Shown: positions 1 through 9,958, numbered from the stretch's first letter. The stretch: DNA of 64,000 nt from Pyramidobacter porci (GCF_009695745.1 NZ_VUNH01000001.1:186001-250000), one strand, 5' to 3'. Program-made: numbers and translations. The notes: a model not told the origin generated them from the letters alone.

Positions 1-2
1 CG

Positions 3-647
3 ATGATCCTCGCCAAGATGCGCCTGATGGGAATCCGCCGTTTGATGATGGCCGGCGGCGTGCCCAAAAAGAACATCTATTCCGAAGAAAAGCTCGATCG
101 CGGCGCCAAGTCCATCCTTTCCGCCGTGCAGGACCGCAACGATCACAGCTTGCTGGCCGGGGTCGTGAAGTACATCGAAAAATTCGGCATTCAAGTCATG
201 AGCTACGAGGAAGTCATTCCGGAACTTCTGGCGCCCGAGGGGCATATCGCCGGCCCCGTCGCCGACGCGGAACAGCTGCAGGACTGCGAATATGGGCTGA
301 ACATTTTGCGGACTCTGCTGCCGCTTTCGTTCGGCCAGTCCGTCGTCGTTTCGAATCGCGCCGTCGTCGCCGTGGAAGCGATGGAAGGCACGGATGAGAC
401 CATTCGGCGCGCGGCGTCGTTAAGCGCTCATGGGATCCTGTTGAAAGGGATGCGTGCCGACCAGGACCGGCGTTACGACCTGCCGGTCGTCGGCGTGCAA
501 ACGCTGCGAAACATGGCCGATTCCGGCCTGACGGGGCTTTTTATCGAAGCGCACAGCGTCCTTTTGTTGGAAAAAGAAACCTTCCTGCAGGAAGCGGAGC
601 GCTTGGGAATCAGCGTGACGGGAGTTGCCACATGTCGATTTTTATAA
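3..647 (+). CDS. lpxI: LpxI, UDP-2,3-diacylglucosamine pyrophosphatase (5' partial)
   Basis: The product would hydrolyse UDP-2,3-diacylglucosamine to lipid X plus UMP, the step before LpxB in lipid A synthesis, at the inner face of the inner membrane. The visible 214 residues match the C-terminal part of the LpxI (DUF1009) family, including the ending with GILLKGMRADQDRRYDLPVVG and GLFIEAH. The family is usually about 270 residues, so roughly 60 N-terminal residues lie before the window and the apparent ATG at position 3 is probably internal. The end overlaps lpxB by 16 bases, which indicates translational coupling. Family assignment is from sequence pattern and from its position directly before lpxB. 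Confidence 0.88.
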   Translation: MILAKMRLMGIRRLMMAGGVPKKNIYSEEKLDRGAKSILSAVQDRNDHSLLAGVVKYIEKFGIQVMSYEEVIPELLAPEGHIAGPVADAEQLQDCEYGLNILRTLLPLSFGQSVVVSNRAVVAVEAMEGTDETIRRAASLSAHGILLKGMRADQDRRYDLPVVGVQTLRNMADSGLTGLFIEAHSVLLLEKETFLQEAERLGISVTGVATCRFL

Positions 648-1738
648 GTACCGGGGAGCTTTCCGGCGATATCTATGCGGCCAAACTGAGCGCGGCGCTC
701 CACAAAATCCTTCCCCACGAACGGCTTTGGGGAATGGGCGGCGCGCTTGCAGAAGGGATAAGCACGGAATGGGACAACGCGCTCCTGCACATCATCGGTC
801 TGAGGCGGATCATCAAATCGCTGCCGTCGTTGTTCCGTCTGAGAAAAGAACTGGCGGAGGCCGTCGTGAAGCGAGCGCCGCGCGCCGTCATCGTCGTCGA
901 CAGTCCCGATTTTCACATCCCGCTGCTGAGCAAAATCCGCGCCCTCGGCTATAAAGGTCCCGTCGTCTATGTGTGTCCGCCGACGATCTGGGCCTGGCGC
1001 AGCGGCCGGGCGAAATATCTGAAACGTTACTGCGATCTCTGCCTGCCGCTGTTCCATTTCGAAGAAAAGGCCCTGCAAGCGTGGAATGTGCGGAGCTATT
1101 GGTGCGGAAATCCGCTGATCGACGATCTTGACAACTTCGTCCCGGTCGGAGCTTCTTTGCCGGACGATGCAAGGCGCGTCGCCCTGCTGCCGGGAAGCCG
1201 CCGTTCCGAAATAAAAGCGTTGCTTCCCGTTCTTCAGGAGACGGCGCTGAGATTGAAAGGGATGGGGCTTCATCCCGTGTTCTCCATCGCTCCGGGGCTC
1301 GACGAGGCCAGCAAGACAATGGTCAGGGACAACAAGGCCGGAATCGAAACGACGGGGATCAGCGGGCGCAATCTGATGCACGCCTCGAAATTCGTCATCG
1401 GCGCCAGCGGCACGACGGCCGTCGAAGCGATGTTGCTGAATCGTTACATGATCGTGCTTTACAAAGGAACCTCGTTGGAATGGCGGATTTACAAGATGCT
1501 GACGCACACACCCTTCGTTTCCATTCCCAACGTGCTGGCGGAAAAAATGATGTTCCCCGAACTTCTGCAGGACGACGCGCGCGCCGATAGGATTCTGCAC
1601 TACGTCGATCTGTACCTTCACGACAAGGATTACTGCGACGGCATTCACAAACAGATTGTGTCGAACAGACGACTGATGGGGGAGCCGGGAGCAATTCAAC
1701 GCTGGGCAGAATCCATTTCCAGGCTGGTGAATTCATGA
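632..1738 (+). CDS. lpxB: LpxB, lipid-A-disaccharide synthase
   Basis: The 368-residue product would join lipid X and UDP-2,3-diacylglucosamine into the lipid A disaccharide. It is a GT19 family protein of usual length. It opens with the typical FISTGELSGDIYA segment, has a VVYVCPPTIWAWR motif near residue 110, LLPGSRRSEI near residue 188, and the donor-site segment GASGTTAVEAMLLNRYMIVLYK in the second half. The start overlaps the end of lpxI and the stop overlaps the next gene by 4 bases (ATGA), so this is one operon. Confidence is high because motifs and context agree. Confidence 0.95.
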   Translation: MSIFISTGELSGDIYAAKLSAALHKILPHERLWGMGGALAEGISTEWDNALLHIIGLRRIIKSLPSLFRLRKELAEAVVKRAPRAVIVVDSPDFHIPLLSKIRALGYKGPVVYVCPPTIWAWRSGRAKYLKRYCDLCLPLFHFEEKALQAWNVRSYWCGNPLIDDLDNFVPVGASLPDDARRVALLPGSRRSEIKALLPVLQETALRLKGMGLHPVFSIAPGLDEASKTMVRDNKAGIETTGISGRNLMHASKFVIGASGTTAVEAMLLNRYMIVLYKGTSLEWRIYKMLTHTPFVSIPNVLAEKMMFPELLQDDARADRILHYVDLYLHDKDYCDGIHKQIVSNRRLMGEPGAIQRWAESISRLVNS

Positions 1739-2844
1739 AGGTCGCTTTTTTGGCCAACGGGCCGGGAGAAGTCTGGGGCTGGTGCCGGCCGCTCATCAAG
1801 GAAGCCGTCGGCAGAAATTGGACGGTGGACGTGCATCTTTTGCCCTGCCCTTTCGCTTCAGGCCGGGAGGTCAACGCGCTTTCGCGGCTTCCCGCGACGA
1901 TATTGAGGCACCGGACGACCGCCGGCGCCCTGCGATGTTTTTTTTCGGCGGAAAAGTATGACGCCGTTTTACAGCTGGGGGGCGACTTGTTTTTCGGCCG
2001 CCTTCTGGCATGGAGACAGCGCGCCCCTTTGGCCTGCTATTCTTACGGTCGCAAAAAAGGCATGAAACGCTGTGAAAAAGTGCTGACGTCCCGCCCCGGA
2101 CTGTTCAGTTCCGAGAGATTGGAAGTTGTCGGGGATCTGGTGCTGGACAGCCTCGATCCGGGCATTCCGGAAAGCTGGCACGCGCCTCGTGGCAAGCGGC
2201 TGGCGCTTTTTCCCGGCAGCCGTCCGAACATCCGGCGCAAGGCCTTTTTTTTCCTGAAAGATTTTCGTTCACATTTGCTGGAGATCGATCCCGAGATCGA
2301 ATTAAGGGTTCTCCTGTCGCCGTTTTCGGAGGAGAGCGAGTCCCGACTCTGGAGCGAGAGCGGCTTTTCAGTCTGGATGGGAACGACGCCTGCGGGCGTT
2401 GACGGCGCGGATCTTGCCTTGACGCAGCCCGGGACGAATACCCTGGAGCTGATGTACTGCAAGCAACCACTTGCGGTGGCGGTTCCCTTTTCTTTTCTGC
2501 GGCAGATGCCGATCGCCGGGCTGGTTGGCATGCTCGACCGCGTTCCCTGGTTCGGCAGCGCGCTGAGGGAGCGGATCATTCGAAAAGCGATTCCCAAACA
2601 CATCGGGAAGATGTCGTGGCCCAACCGGCTCGTGAAAGAGAGTTTTGTCCCCGAGTTCATCGGCGAATACAGCGCTTCGCGGCTTGCCGACGAGATCGCC
2701 AAGGTTTTGCGGGATCCGGAATCGCTCGAGGCGCAGAGGAAGCGTCTGTACGAGCTTGCCGCCGCAGTCGCGCCCGGCGCTCCGGCGAAGATTTGCAACA
2801 TTCTCGAAAGGATGGCGGCCGATCATGAAAGAGAAAGGAAGTAA
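1735..2844 (+). CDS. LpxB/MurG-like glycosyltransferase paralogue
   Basis: This 369-residue protein has the two-lobed layout of LpxB-like GT-B proteins but is clearly not the canonical enzyme. It starts VAFLANGPGEVWGW, has LALFPGSRPNIR near residue 160 and an LTQPGTNTLELM segment near residue 230 that matches the donor-site loop of LpxB. The canonical LpxB lies directly upstream with a 4-base overlap, and msbA overlaps the 3' end by 20 bases. It could be an inactive or altered-specificity LpxB paralogue or an early core transferase. The GT-B-like fold is supported by these motifs; the substrate is unknown. Confidence 0.65.
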   Translation: MKVAFLANGPGEVWGWCRPLIKEAVGRNWTVDVHLLPCPFASGREVNALSRLPATILRHRTTAGALRCFFSAEKYDAVLQLGGDLFFGRLLAWRQRAPLACYSYGRKKGMKRCEKVLTSRPGLFSSERLEVVGDLVLDSLDPGIPESWHAPRGKRLALFPGSRPNIRRKAFFFLKDFRSHLLEIDPEIELRVLLSPFSEESESRLWSESGFSVWMGTTPAGVDGADLALTQPGTNTLELMYCKQPLAVAVPFSFLRQMPIAGLVGMLDRVPWFGSALRERIIRKAIPKHIGKMSWPNRLVKESFVPEFIGEYSASRLADEIAKVLRDPESLEAQRKRLYELAAAVAPGAPAKICNILERMAADHERERK

Positions 2845-4570
2845 GCCTCTCTATCGTCGACTGGCGGCACTCCTTTTGCCTTACAGGGCAAAATTGGGAT
2901 GCGCTTTCGTCTGTATGGTCGGCGCCGGGCTCTGCGCGGCGATCCCCGCCTGGCTGATGAAGAACGTCGTCGACGGCGTGCTGATACGCAAGGATTACGC
3001 GATGCTGAACGTGTTGGTCGTCTCGCTGGTGGTCCTTTTTGTCTTCAAGGCCGTATTTACTTACGGCCAAAAGTATCTGATGGGCTGGGTCGGGCAAAAG
3101 GTCGTCATGGATATGCGAGTGGCCGCTTACGCTCATCTGCAAACTTTGTCGCTGAAGTTCATCAACGACAAACGCGTGGGCGAGCTCTTGTCGCGAGTCA
3201 CCAACGACGCCAACATGCTGCAGATGACCGTCACGAACGTCGCCGTGGATCTTGTCGTTCAGGGCGTCTCATGCGCGGCGATGCTTTCCTATTGCCTCTA
3301 TCTGAACTGGAAGCTGATGCTCTATACGCTTTTGATCCTGCCGCTCGTCGTCCTCGTGTTGAAGAGCGCTGCGGAGATTCTCCGCAAGGTCGGACGCCGT
3401 ATGCAGCAGTGTGTCGCCGATCTCTCCGCGGTAGCCGAGGAAGCTCTTTCGGCGATTCGCATCGTGCGGGCTTTTGCGACAGAGGATCTGGAACTTTCCC
3501 GTTTCAAGGAAAGCAACCGGCAGAATTTTGACGTCATCATTCAGGGCGTCAAGATCAACGCGGCTCTGAACGGCGCCGTCGAGGTCCTTCTCATTGTGGC
3601 GCTCGCTCTGATCCTCTGGCTGGGAGGCCGCCAGGTTCTCGACGATATCATGTCACCCGGCGAATTGATCGCCTTTCTCGGGTCGTTGGGCTTTCTGGCC
3701 TCGCCGATCAACAATTTTACGCGCGCCGTCAGTCAGCTCCAGTTCGGTTTCGCGGCGGCGGAGCGGATCTTCAGCCTTCTCGACAACGACGACCGGGTCG
3801 TGACACCGCCCGGTGCGGTCGTTTTGAAGCGCCTGCGAGGCGAAGTGCGTTTTGAAAACGTATGGTTCAGCTACGAGCCGGAACAATGGATCTTGAAAGA
3901 TTTGAATCTGACGGTTCGTCCCGGAGAAAAGATCGCCGTCGTCGGGGCCACGGGCGCCGGCAAGTCGACGCTCGTCGATCTGGTGCAGCGCTTTTACGAT
4001 CCGCAGAAGGGAACGGTTTTCATCGACGGGCACGACGTCAAGAACGTCGACCTCCAAAGCCTGCGCACTCAGATCGGCGTGGTGCCGCAGGATCCGGTTC
4101 TGATGAAAGGCTCCATCGCCTTCAACATCGCCTACGGATATGAAGCGAAAAAAAGCGAGATCGAAGAAGCGGCCGTCATCGCCGGCATCTCCGAATTTAT
4201 CGATTCTCTCCCCGACAAATACGACACGGAAGTGGGGATCCGCGGCGTTACCGTGAGCGGCGGCCAGCGGCAGAGGATCGCCATCGCGCGGGCGATCGTC
4301 CGCAATCCCCGCATCATCATTCTCGACGAAGCCACCTCGTCGCTGGACGCCGCCGTGGAGCGACAGATCCAGGAGGCGATGGACCGCGCCATGGAAGGGC
4401 GTACGTCGTTTATCATCGCTCATCGGCTTTCGACGATCATCAACGCGGATCGCATCCTTTACCTCGAGAACGGGCATATCATCGAAGAGGGGACTCACGA
4501 GGAGCTCCTTCGCAAGAACGGGGCCTATCAAAAACTCTTTTCGCTCCAGTACGGAGCCGGGCATCCATGA
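2825..4570 (+). CDS. msbA: MsbA-type lipid A export ABC transporter
   Basis: The 581-residue protein is a half-size ABC exporter that would flip lipid A-core across the inner membrane, working as a homodimer. The N-terminal half holds about six membrane segments. The C-terminal half has the Walker A GATGAGKST near residue 375, the Q-loop VVPQDP, the signature TVSGGQRQR near residue 477, Walker B IIILDEATSSLD and the H-loop AHRLST. The ATG at 2825 is chosen because it gives the usual family length and is preceded by a purine-rich stretch; a longer reading from 2645 would only duplicate the upstream gene in another frame. Position between lipid A genes supports MsbA over other exporters. Confidence 0.9.
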   Translation: MKEKGSKPLYRRLAALLLPYRAKLGCAFVCMVGAGLCAAIPAWLMKNVVDGVLIRKDYAMLNVLVVSLVVLFVFKAVFTYGQKYLMGWVGQKVVMDMRVAAYAHLQTLSLKFINDKRVGELLSRVTNDANMLQMTVTNVAVDLVVQGVSCAAMLSYCLYLNWKLMLYTLLILPLVVLVLKSAAEILRKVGRRMQQCVADLSAVAEEALSAIRIVRAFATEDLELSRFKESNRQNFDVIIQGVKINAALNGAVEVLLIVALALILWLGGRQVLDDIMSPGELIAFLGSLGFLASPINNFTRAVSQLQFGFAAAERIFSLLDNDDRVVTPPGAVVLKRLRGEVRFENVWFSYEPEQWILKDLNLTVRPGEKIAVVGATGAGKSTLVDLVQRFYDPQKGTVFIDGHDVKNVDLQSLRTQIGVVPQDPVLMKGSIAFNIAYGYEAKKSEIEEAAVIAGISEFIDSLPDKYDTEVGIRGVTVSGGQRQRIAIARAIVRNPRIIILDEATSSLDAAVERQIQEAMDRAMEGRTSFIIAHRLSTIINADRILYLENGHIIEEGTHEELLRKNGAYQKLFSLQYGAGHP

Positions 4571-6804
4571 ACTTTCTCACGAAGTCCTATCTTGCCTATT
4601 CTCACGGAGAGAAGACCGTGTCGCCGTGGGTGATTTTGAAACCGCTGGGATGGCTGGGCTCCGTCATTGTCAGAACACGGCGGGCGTTTTACGATCACGG
4701 CGTTTACGCTTCGGAAGAACCGCCGCTGCCCGTCATCAGCGTCGGAAATCTCACCACGGGTGGAACGAACAAAACGCCTTTCGTCGAATTCATCGCCGAG
4801 CAGTTGTCCCGCTGGGGGCTGAAGCCTGGGATCGTCAGCCGAGGCTACGGCGGCACAACGTCCGAGCCGGTCGTCGTTTTGAACGGCAATGGCGACAGAA
4901 GCGTCGTCGGGGACGAGCCGCTTTTGCTCTCGTCGCGGCTGACGGACGTCCCGGTGGCGGTTTCGAGCGACCGCATGGCGGACGTGGCGGCGCTTTTGAA
5001 CCACGACATCGATATCGTCGTCGCCGACGATGCGTTTCAGCATCGCAGAATGGTCCGCGACGTCGACATCGTTCTCGTCGACGCCACCTGTCCGTTCGGC
5101 AATGGAACCTCTCTGCCCAACGGCATTTTGCGCGAGCTCCCCAGTTCTTTGTCGCGGGCTCACGCCGTCGTCATTTCCAAATCGGATCAGACATCGCCGG
5201 AGGCTCTGCGACGCCTGAAAGAGCGGATCTCCCGCTGGGTCTCGCAAGAGCGCATATTCTATTCGCGGCTGGCTGATCCTCTGTGGGAGCGATGGGATGG
5301 AGAGCGGTTCGTTCCCGTCGGAGAAAGCATGACGGCCTTCTCTCTGATAGTTTTTTCCGCGATCGGCAATCCGCACAGCTTTCGAAACACGATCCTCAAA
5401 AGCGGCGCGGCCATACTCCATGAATTCGAATTCAAGGATCATCATCACTATGATGTGAACGATTTGCAAAAGATCGAAGATGCGGCCCGGAAATCGGGCG
5501 GCAAGGCCATATGCTGCACGGAAAAAGACATCTTCAATCTGCCGCGCGGATACGTTCCCCGCGTTCCGCTCTACGTGCCGAGAATAAGCGCGCTCGTCGA
5601 AGAGCCCGACAGATTCTGGAACGTCGTCGTTCAGGCGCTTCGTCCTCAGATTGTCGTCGCGTCGAACGGGTACGGCGAAGACGCCATCGGGGCCAAGCTT
5701 GCGCGCAAAGCCGCACAGAGATTTCCGCAGGCGGAGGTCTGCGCTTTTCCGCTTGTGGGATCTGGGATCCCTTACAAGAAGATCGGCGTCAGAATCCTGC
5801 CGCCCCTTTCGAAATCGCCGACGGGCGGGATCATAAAATATCATCTGCATGATCTTTATCGAGAGATCAAGGCCGGGCTTTTTCGGCAGATTTCCCGTCA
5901 GCTGTCCGCATGGGATCAGCTGCGCAGCAGTTGTCGTACGGTTCTTTGCGTTGGCGATGCGTATCTCCTCTGTCACACTTTATGGGGGCAGGGGAAAAAG
6001 GCCCTCATGGTGGCGACGGCGAAAACGAAATTTATCAGCGGCCATTGGAAGCTGGAAAGTTTTTTGTACCGAAAAGGCTGCAAGAAGGTCTGGACCCGTG
6101 ACGAAGAGACGGCGGTCGAATTACGCCAAAACGGCGTTACCGCCGTCTTCGAAGGAAATCCAATCATGGACCTTTCTTGTGATAATACTAAAGAGACCGT
6201 TCCGTGGGGCGAAGGGCGCCGGCTTCTCGTGCTGCCCGGCAGCCGAGAGCGGGCGTACAAAGATCTGGGCCTGTTGCTGCGCGCTCTCAGCAAAATTTCC
6301 GAACGCTGCGCGATTGCGGCCGTGATGGTGCCCGCACCCAGCATCGATATCGACACGCTGGCGAAAACGGCGGTCGGCTGGGAGTTCGACGGCCTTCATC
6401 TTCGCCGCGGCATGCTGGACATCGTTATTTACCGCGGCGAGGTCGCGGAAGCGGCGCAGGGAGCCGAGCTTCTGCTGGGACTGGCCGGAACGGCCAATCA
6501 GGTCTGTGCCGGTTTGGGCGTTCCCGTTTTGTCGGTCATTGAAAAAGGAAAGTTGGTGCAGAAAAAACTTCTCGGAGACTCCGAACTTTTGGTGGAAGCC
6601 GATGCGGACGTCCTCGCGGAGGCGGCGCTCGATCTTTTGGCCGACGCCGGGCGACTGGCTTATATGAGTTCGGAAGGGCGCCTGCGCTTAGGCCAATCGG
6701 GAGCGCTCGACGCCGTTTTGAATTATGCTGCGGAGCATTTAGGCTGGAAGAAAAGGACTTTTGTTTATGACGAATTGAGCAAGCGAGTGAAATTCGATGG
6801 ATGA
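4567..6804 (+). CDS. lpxK: LpxK lipid A 4'-kinase fused to an LpxB-related domain
   Basis: The 745-residue protein has two parts. Residues 1 to about 350 are tetraacyldisaccharide 4'-kinase (LpxK), which phosphorylates the lipid A disaccharide; the P-loop region is ISVGNLTTGGTNKTPF (residues 57-72), followed by SRGYGG and DDAFQHRRM. Residues from about 360 onward begin IVVASNGYGEDAIGAKLA and carry LLVLPGSRERAYKDLG and LLLGLAGTANQVCAGLGVPV, features of the lipid-A-disaccharide synthase-related group (TIGR03492-like). LpxK is normally about 330 residues, so this is a true fusion in one frame. The P-loop has Asn where GGTGKTP is usual. ATG overlaps the msbA stop. Confidence 0.88.
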   Translation: MNFLTKSYLAYSHGEKTVSPWVILKPLGWLGSVIVRTRRAFYDHGVYASEEPPLPVISVGNLTTGGTNKTPFVEFIAEQLSRWGLKPGIVSRGYGGTTSEPVVVLNGNGDRSVVGDEPLLLSSRLTDVPVAVSSDRMADVAALLNHDIDIVVADDAFQHRRMVRDVDIVLVDATCPFGNGTSLPNGILRELPSSLSRAHAVVISKSDQTSPEALRRLKERISRWVSQERIFYSRLADPLWERWDGERFVPVGESMTAFSLIVFSAIGNPHSFRNTILKSGAAILHEFEFKDHHHYDVNDLQKIEDAARKSGGKAICCTEKDIFNLPRGYVPRVPLYVPRISALVEEPDRFWNVVVQALRPQIVVASNGYGEDAIGAKLARKAAQRFPQAEVCAFPLVGSGIPYKKIGVRILPPLSKSPTGGIIKYHLHDLYREIKAGLFRQISRQLSAWDQLRSSCRTVLCVGDAYLLCHTLWGQGKKALMVATAKTKFISGHWKLESFLYRKGCKKVWTRDEETAVELRQNGVTAVFEGNPIMDLSCDNTKETVPWGEGRRLLVLPGSRERAYKDLGLLLRALSKISERCAIAAVMVPAPSIDIDTLAKTAVGWEFDGLHLRRGMLDIVIYRGEVAEAAQGAELLLGLAGTANQVCAGLGVPVLSVIEKGKLVQKKLLGDSELLVEADADVLAEAALDLLADAGRLAYMSSEGRLRLGQSGALDAVLNYAAEHLGWKKRTFVYDELSKRVKFDG

Positions 6805-6834
6805 CAGCGCTTTGCTCCAAGGGAGGGAAGGGCG

Positions 6835-7686
6835 ATGAAGAAGATAGAAATTGGAGATTTTGTGGTCGGAGGCGACCGGCTCACCTTGATTGCAGGCCCC
6901 TGCGCCTTGGAAAGCCTGGAACTCGGACTGGAAGTCGGCAGAAAAACTCAGGCTCTGTGCAAGAAACTTGGGCTCAATTATATTTTCAAGGCCTCGTACG
7001 ACAAGGCGAACCGCACTTCGATTTCCAGCCCGCGCGGCCCCGGCCTCGAGAAAGGGCTCCAATGGCTGGCGCGGATCAAGTCCGAGCTGGGGGCGCCCAT
7101 CCTGACGGACATCCACGAGTCGTGGCAGGCCGCTCCCGTCGCTGAAGTCGCCGACGTGCTGCAGATCCCGGCTTTCTTGTGCCGTCAGACCGATCTTCTG
7201 GTGGCCGCCGCCAAAACCGGACGGGCGGTCAACGTCAAAAAAGCGCAGTTTCTTTCCGCCTGGGACATGAAATCCGTGCTGGGCAAGCTGACGGAAGCCG
7301 GCAACGATCGCGTCATGCTGTGCGAGCGGGGCACGACGATGGGCTACAATCAGCTGGTCGTCGACATGCGCTCTCTCGTGATCATGCGCTCTCTGGGCGC
7401 GCCCGTCGTTTTCGACGCCACTCACAGCGTGCAGATGCCCGGCGGCATGGGAAACAGCTCCGGCGGCGACCGGCGCTTCGCTTTGCCGCTGGCCCGCGCG
7501 GCCGTCGGCATCGGCGTGGACGCTTTGTTCCTTGAAGTCCATCCGCAGCCGGAAAAAGCGATGAGCGACGGGCCGAACATGGTGCCGCTGGATCTTTTGG
7601 AGAAATTCCTCGAACCGGTCTGCGCCATCGACCGCCTTGTCAGAAGCGGCATCGGCCCTGTCTCCCTGGACTGGTGCGAACGATGA
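6835..7686 (+). CDS. kdsA: KdsA, Kdo-8-phosphate synthase (metal-dependent type)
   Basis: The 283-residue enzyme condenses phosphoenolpyruvate with arabinose 5-phosphate to give Kdo 8-phosphate. Visible family motifs are [10 protein letters not shown] (residues 18-27), [12 protein letters not shown], and [12 protein letters not shown]. Cys23 in GPC is the position that is Cys in metal-dependent KdsA proteins and Asn in the metal-independent enteric type, so a metal-dependent enzyme is inferred. A strong AGGGAGGG ribosome binding site lies about 10 bases before the ATG. The 3' end overlaps kdsD. Confidence 0.95.
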   Translation: MKKIEIGDFVVGGDRLTLIAGPCALESLELGLEVGRKTQALCKKLGLNYIFKASYDKANRTSISSPRGPGLEKGLQWLARIKSELGAPILTDIHESWQAAPVAEVADVLQIPAFLCRQTDLLVAAAKTGRAVNVKKAQFLSAWDMKSVLGKLTEAGNDRVMLCERGTTMGYNQLVVDMRSLVIMRSLGAPVVFDATHSVQMPGGMGNSSGGDRRFALPLARAAVGIGVDALFLEVHPQPEKAMSDGPNMVPLDLLEKFLEPVCAIDRLVRSGIGPVSLDWCER

Positions 7687-8702
7687 ATCCGGCCATGACG
7701 CTGCCGTCGGATCGGCAGCCGGAAAAGCTCTCGGACGAAGAACTGCTCGAAGCGGGCTGCCAAGTGCTGCGGCACGAGGCGGAAGAACTTGTCCGCGCGG
7801 CCGATCGTTTCGGGCCGGAGCTCGTACAGGCCGCCCGTCTGCTGGAAGCCTGCAAGGGGAGGATCGTCGTCTCCGGCATCGGCAAAGCGGGGCACATCGG
7901 GCGCAAGATCGCGGCGACTCTTTCGTCGCTGGGAACGCCTTCTTTCTTTCTCCAGTCCAGCGAGGCGGCGCACGGCGATCTCGGCATGGTCCGCCACGAA
8001 GACGTGGCGCTGCTGATCAGCAACAGCGGCAAGACGGCGGAAGTCGTCGCCCTGCTGCCGTTTTTCCGCCGCATCGGCGCGCCGGTCATCGCCATTTCGG
8101 GTGACGCCGATTCGCCGCTGGCGCTGGGGGCGGATATTTTTCTGGACTCTTCGATCGAACGCGAGGCGGATCCTCTCAATCTGGCGCCGACCAGCAGCAC
8201 GACCCTGCAGCTGGCCATCGGCGACGCGCTGGGAGCGATGGTGACGCTGCTGCGCGGCCTGAAAAAAGAGGACTTCGCCCTGTTTCATCCGGCCGGCTCG
8301 CTGGGGAAAAAGCTTTTGCTGCGCGTGTGCGACGTGATGAACACGAGCGGTTCCCTGCCGGTCGTCTCGCACGAAACTCTGGTCAAGGACGCCTTGTTCG
8401 AGATCACCAGCAAAAATTACGGCGCTACCAGCGTCGTCGACGACGAGGGCTTTCTCGTTGGCATCTTCACCGACGGCGATCTGAGGCGGCTGATCGCCAA
8501 AGAGGGGATCCGTTGTCTGGACCGCAGAGTCGAAGACGTGATGATCTGCTCGCCGCGCATCATCGCTCCCGAAGCGCTTGCCGCGGAGGCGGTGCACGTC
8601 ATGGAAAAACTCGAGATCTCCGTTCTGATCGTCGTCGACAAGGACCGCCGTCCCGTGGGAATGGTGCACATTCACGAGCTGCTTCAAAGCGGCGTCGCCT
8701 GA
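7674..8702 (+). CDS. kdsD: KdsD, arabinose-5-phosphate isomerase
   Basis: The 342-residue enzyme interconverts ribulose 5-phosphate and arabinose 5-phosphate, supplying KdsA. It has an N-terminal SIS sugar isomerase domain ([16 protein letters not shown] near residue 63; [12 protein letters not shown] near residue 113) and a C-terminal pair of CBS domains (about residues 205-342), the usual KdsD/KpsF arrangement and length. The start overlaps kdsA by 13 bases; an alternative ATG lies at 7683. Its place between kdsA and waaA makes the Kdo role firm. Confidence 0.93.
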   Translation: MRTMNPAMTLPSDRQPEKLSDEELLEAGCQVLRHEAEELVRAADRFGPELVQAARLLEACKGRIVVSGIGKAGHIGRKIAATLSSLGTPSFFLQSSEAAHGDLGMVRHEDVALLISNSGKTAEVVALLPFFRRIGAPVIAISGDADSPLALGADIFLDSSIEREADPLNLAPTSSTTLQLAIGDALGAMVTLLRGLKKEDFALFHPAGSLGKKLLLRVCDVMNTSGSLPVVSHETLVKDALFEITSKNYGATSVVDDEGFLVGIFTDGDLRRLIAKEGIRCLDRRVEDVMICSPRIIAPEALAAEAVHVMEKLEISVLIVVDKDRRPVGMVHIHELLQSGVA

Positions 8703-8704
8703 CC

Positions 8705-9958
8705 ATGTCGTTTTATGGCTGTGTTGCCGAGCTCCTGTTTTTTGCCGCGCGCCCTTTCCTGAATCGGAAATACGACGAAGGCAACGAACAGAGATACGGC
8801 CGCTATCCCGACGATCTGCCCAAGGGCGCTCTGTGGATCCACGCGGTTTCGGTCGGCGAGGTGCAGTCGGCCTATCCTTTCGTCAGAGAAATCAAACGGC
8901 AGAATCCGGATACGCCCGTTCTGCTTTCGACAATCACGAAAACCGGCCGGGCCATGGCGGAACGGTTGATGGGGACACTCGTCCAGCACATTTATTATCC
9001 TTGGGATTCCCCCAGCGTTTTGAAACGGGCGCTGACGGCTCTGCGCCCCGCCGCCTACATCACGATCGAAACGGAGATCTGGCCGGAGATGCTTTTTCAG
9101 CTTCGGAAACGACGGATCCCGGCCTTTCTCGTTAACGGCCGGCTGTCGGAATCGAGCTTTCAAAAATACCGGCGCCTGCGCTTTTTCTGGAAACGGGTCA
9201 TTCGCCGTTATTCTCTGATCATGACTCGTTCCGAGCGGGATCGGCAGCGCTTTATCGCCTTGGGCGCGGAACCGGAGCGGGTGAAGACGACCGGGGACTG
9301 CAAAGTGGACGCGCTGATCGACCGCAAAAACTCGGCCGACGGCGCCGGCCTGGGGGAGATTTTTGCCGGCAAAGAGCCGCTGATCCTTGCCGGAAGTACC
9401 CACGAAGGAGAAGAAGAGGTCGTCTTCGACGCCTACGCGGAGCTGCTGAAAGTCTATCCCGGCCTGAAACTCGTCGTCGTGCCGCGGCATCCCGAACGCG
9501 GCCGCGGGCTGCTGGACGAAGCGTCGGCGAGAAAGCTCGGCCAAGTTGAGCTGATGTCGGAGGCGCGCGGTGACTGGAACGTTCTCATTGTCGACCGCAT
9601 CGGCGTGCTTTTCCCGATGTATCGGTACGTGAAAGCGGCGTTTCTCGGCGGTTCGCTCGTTCCCAAAGGCGGTCAGAACATCATGGAGCCGGCGATCTGG
9701 GGCATCCCATTCTGTCAGGGGCCTGACTACCGCGATTTTTCGGACGCCACGGAAGCCCTCAAAAAAACGGGACTGTGCACCATTGTGTGCGACGCGCGGG
9801 AGATGAGGGATTTTTTTGACGGCGTGCTGTCAAACGGTAATTCCGACTTCGGCCGGGAGCGTCAAGAATTTTTCGCCGCCCTGAGCGGTGCGTCCCGGCG
9901 AAGCTGGGATTTGATCAACGATTTTCGTAGCGGGAATTCTCCGGAAAAACGTCTGTAA
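8705..9958 (+). CDS. waaA: WaaA (KdtA), Kdo transferase
   Basis: The 417-residue GT30 enzyme would transfer Kdo from CMP-Kdo to lipid IVA at the cytoplasmic face of the inner membrane. A hydrophobic N-terminal anchor is followed by LWIHAVSVGEV, ETEIWPEML, LVNGRLSESS, ILAGSTHEGEEE and GGSLVPKGGQNIMEPA, all typical of WaaA. The ATG at 8705, two bases after kdsD, gives the usual length; in-frame codons further upstream only read through kdsD in another frame. Whether it adds one or two Kdo residues cannot be told from sequence. Confidence 0.94.
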   Translation: MSFYGCVAELLFFAARPFLNRKYDEGNEQRYGRYPDDLPKGALWIHAVSVGEVQSAYPFVREIKRQNPDTPVLLSTITKTGRAMAERLMGTLVQHIYYPWDSPSVLKRALTALRPAAYITIETEIWPEMLFQLRKRRIPAFLVNGRLSESSFQKYRRLRFFWKRVIRRYSLIMTRSERDRQRFIALGAEPERVKTTGDCKVDALIDRKNSADGAGLGEIFAGKEPLILAGSTHEGEEEVVFDAYAELLKVYPGLKLVVVPRHPERGRGLLDEASARKLGQVELMSEARGDWNVLIVDRIGVLFPMYRYVKAAFLGGSLVPKGGQNIMEPAIWGIPFCQGPDYRDFSDATEALKKTGLCTIVCDAREMRDFFDGVLSNGNSDFGRERQEFFAALSGASRRSWDLINDFRSGNSPEKRL

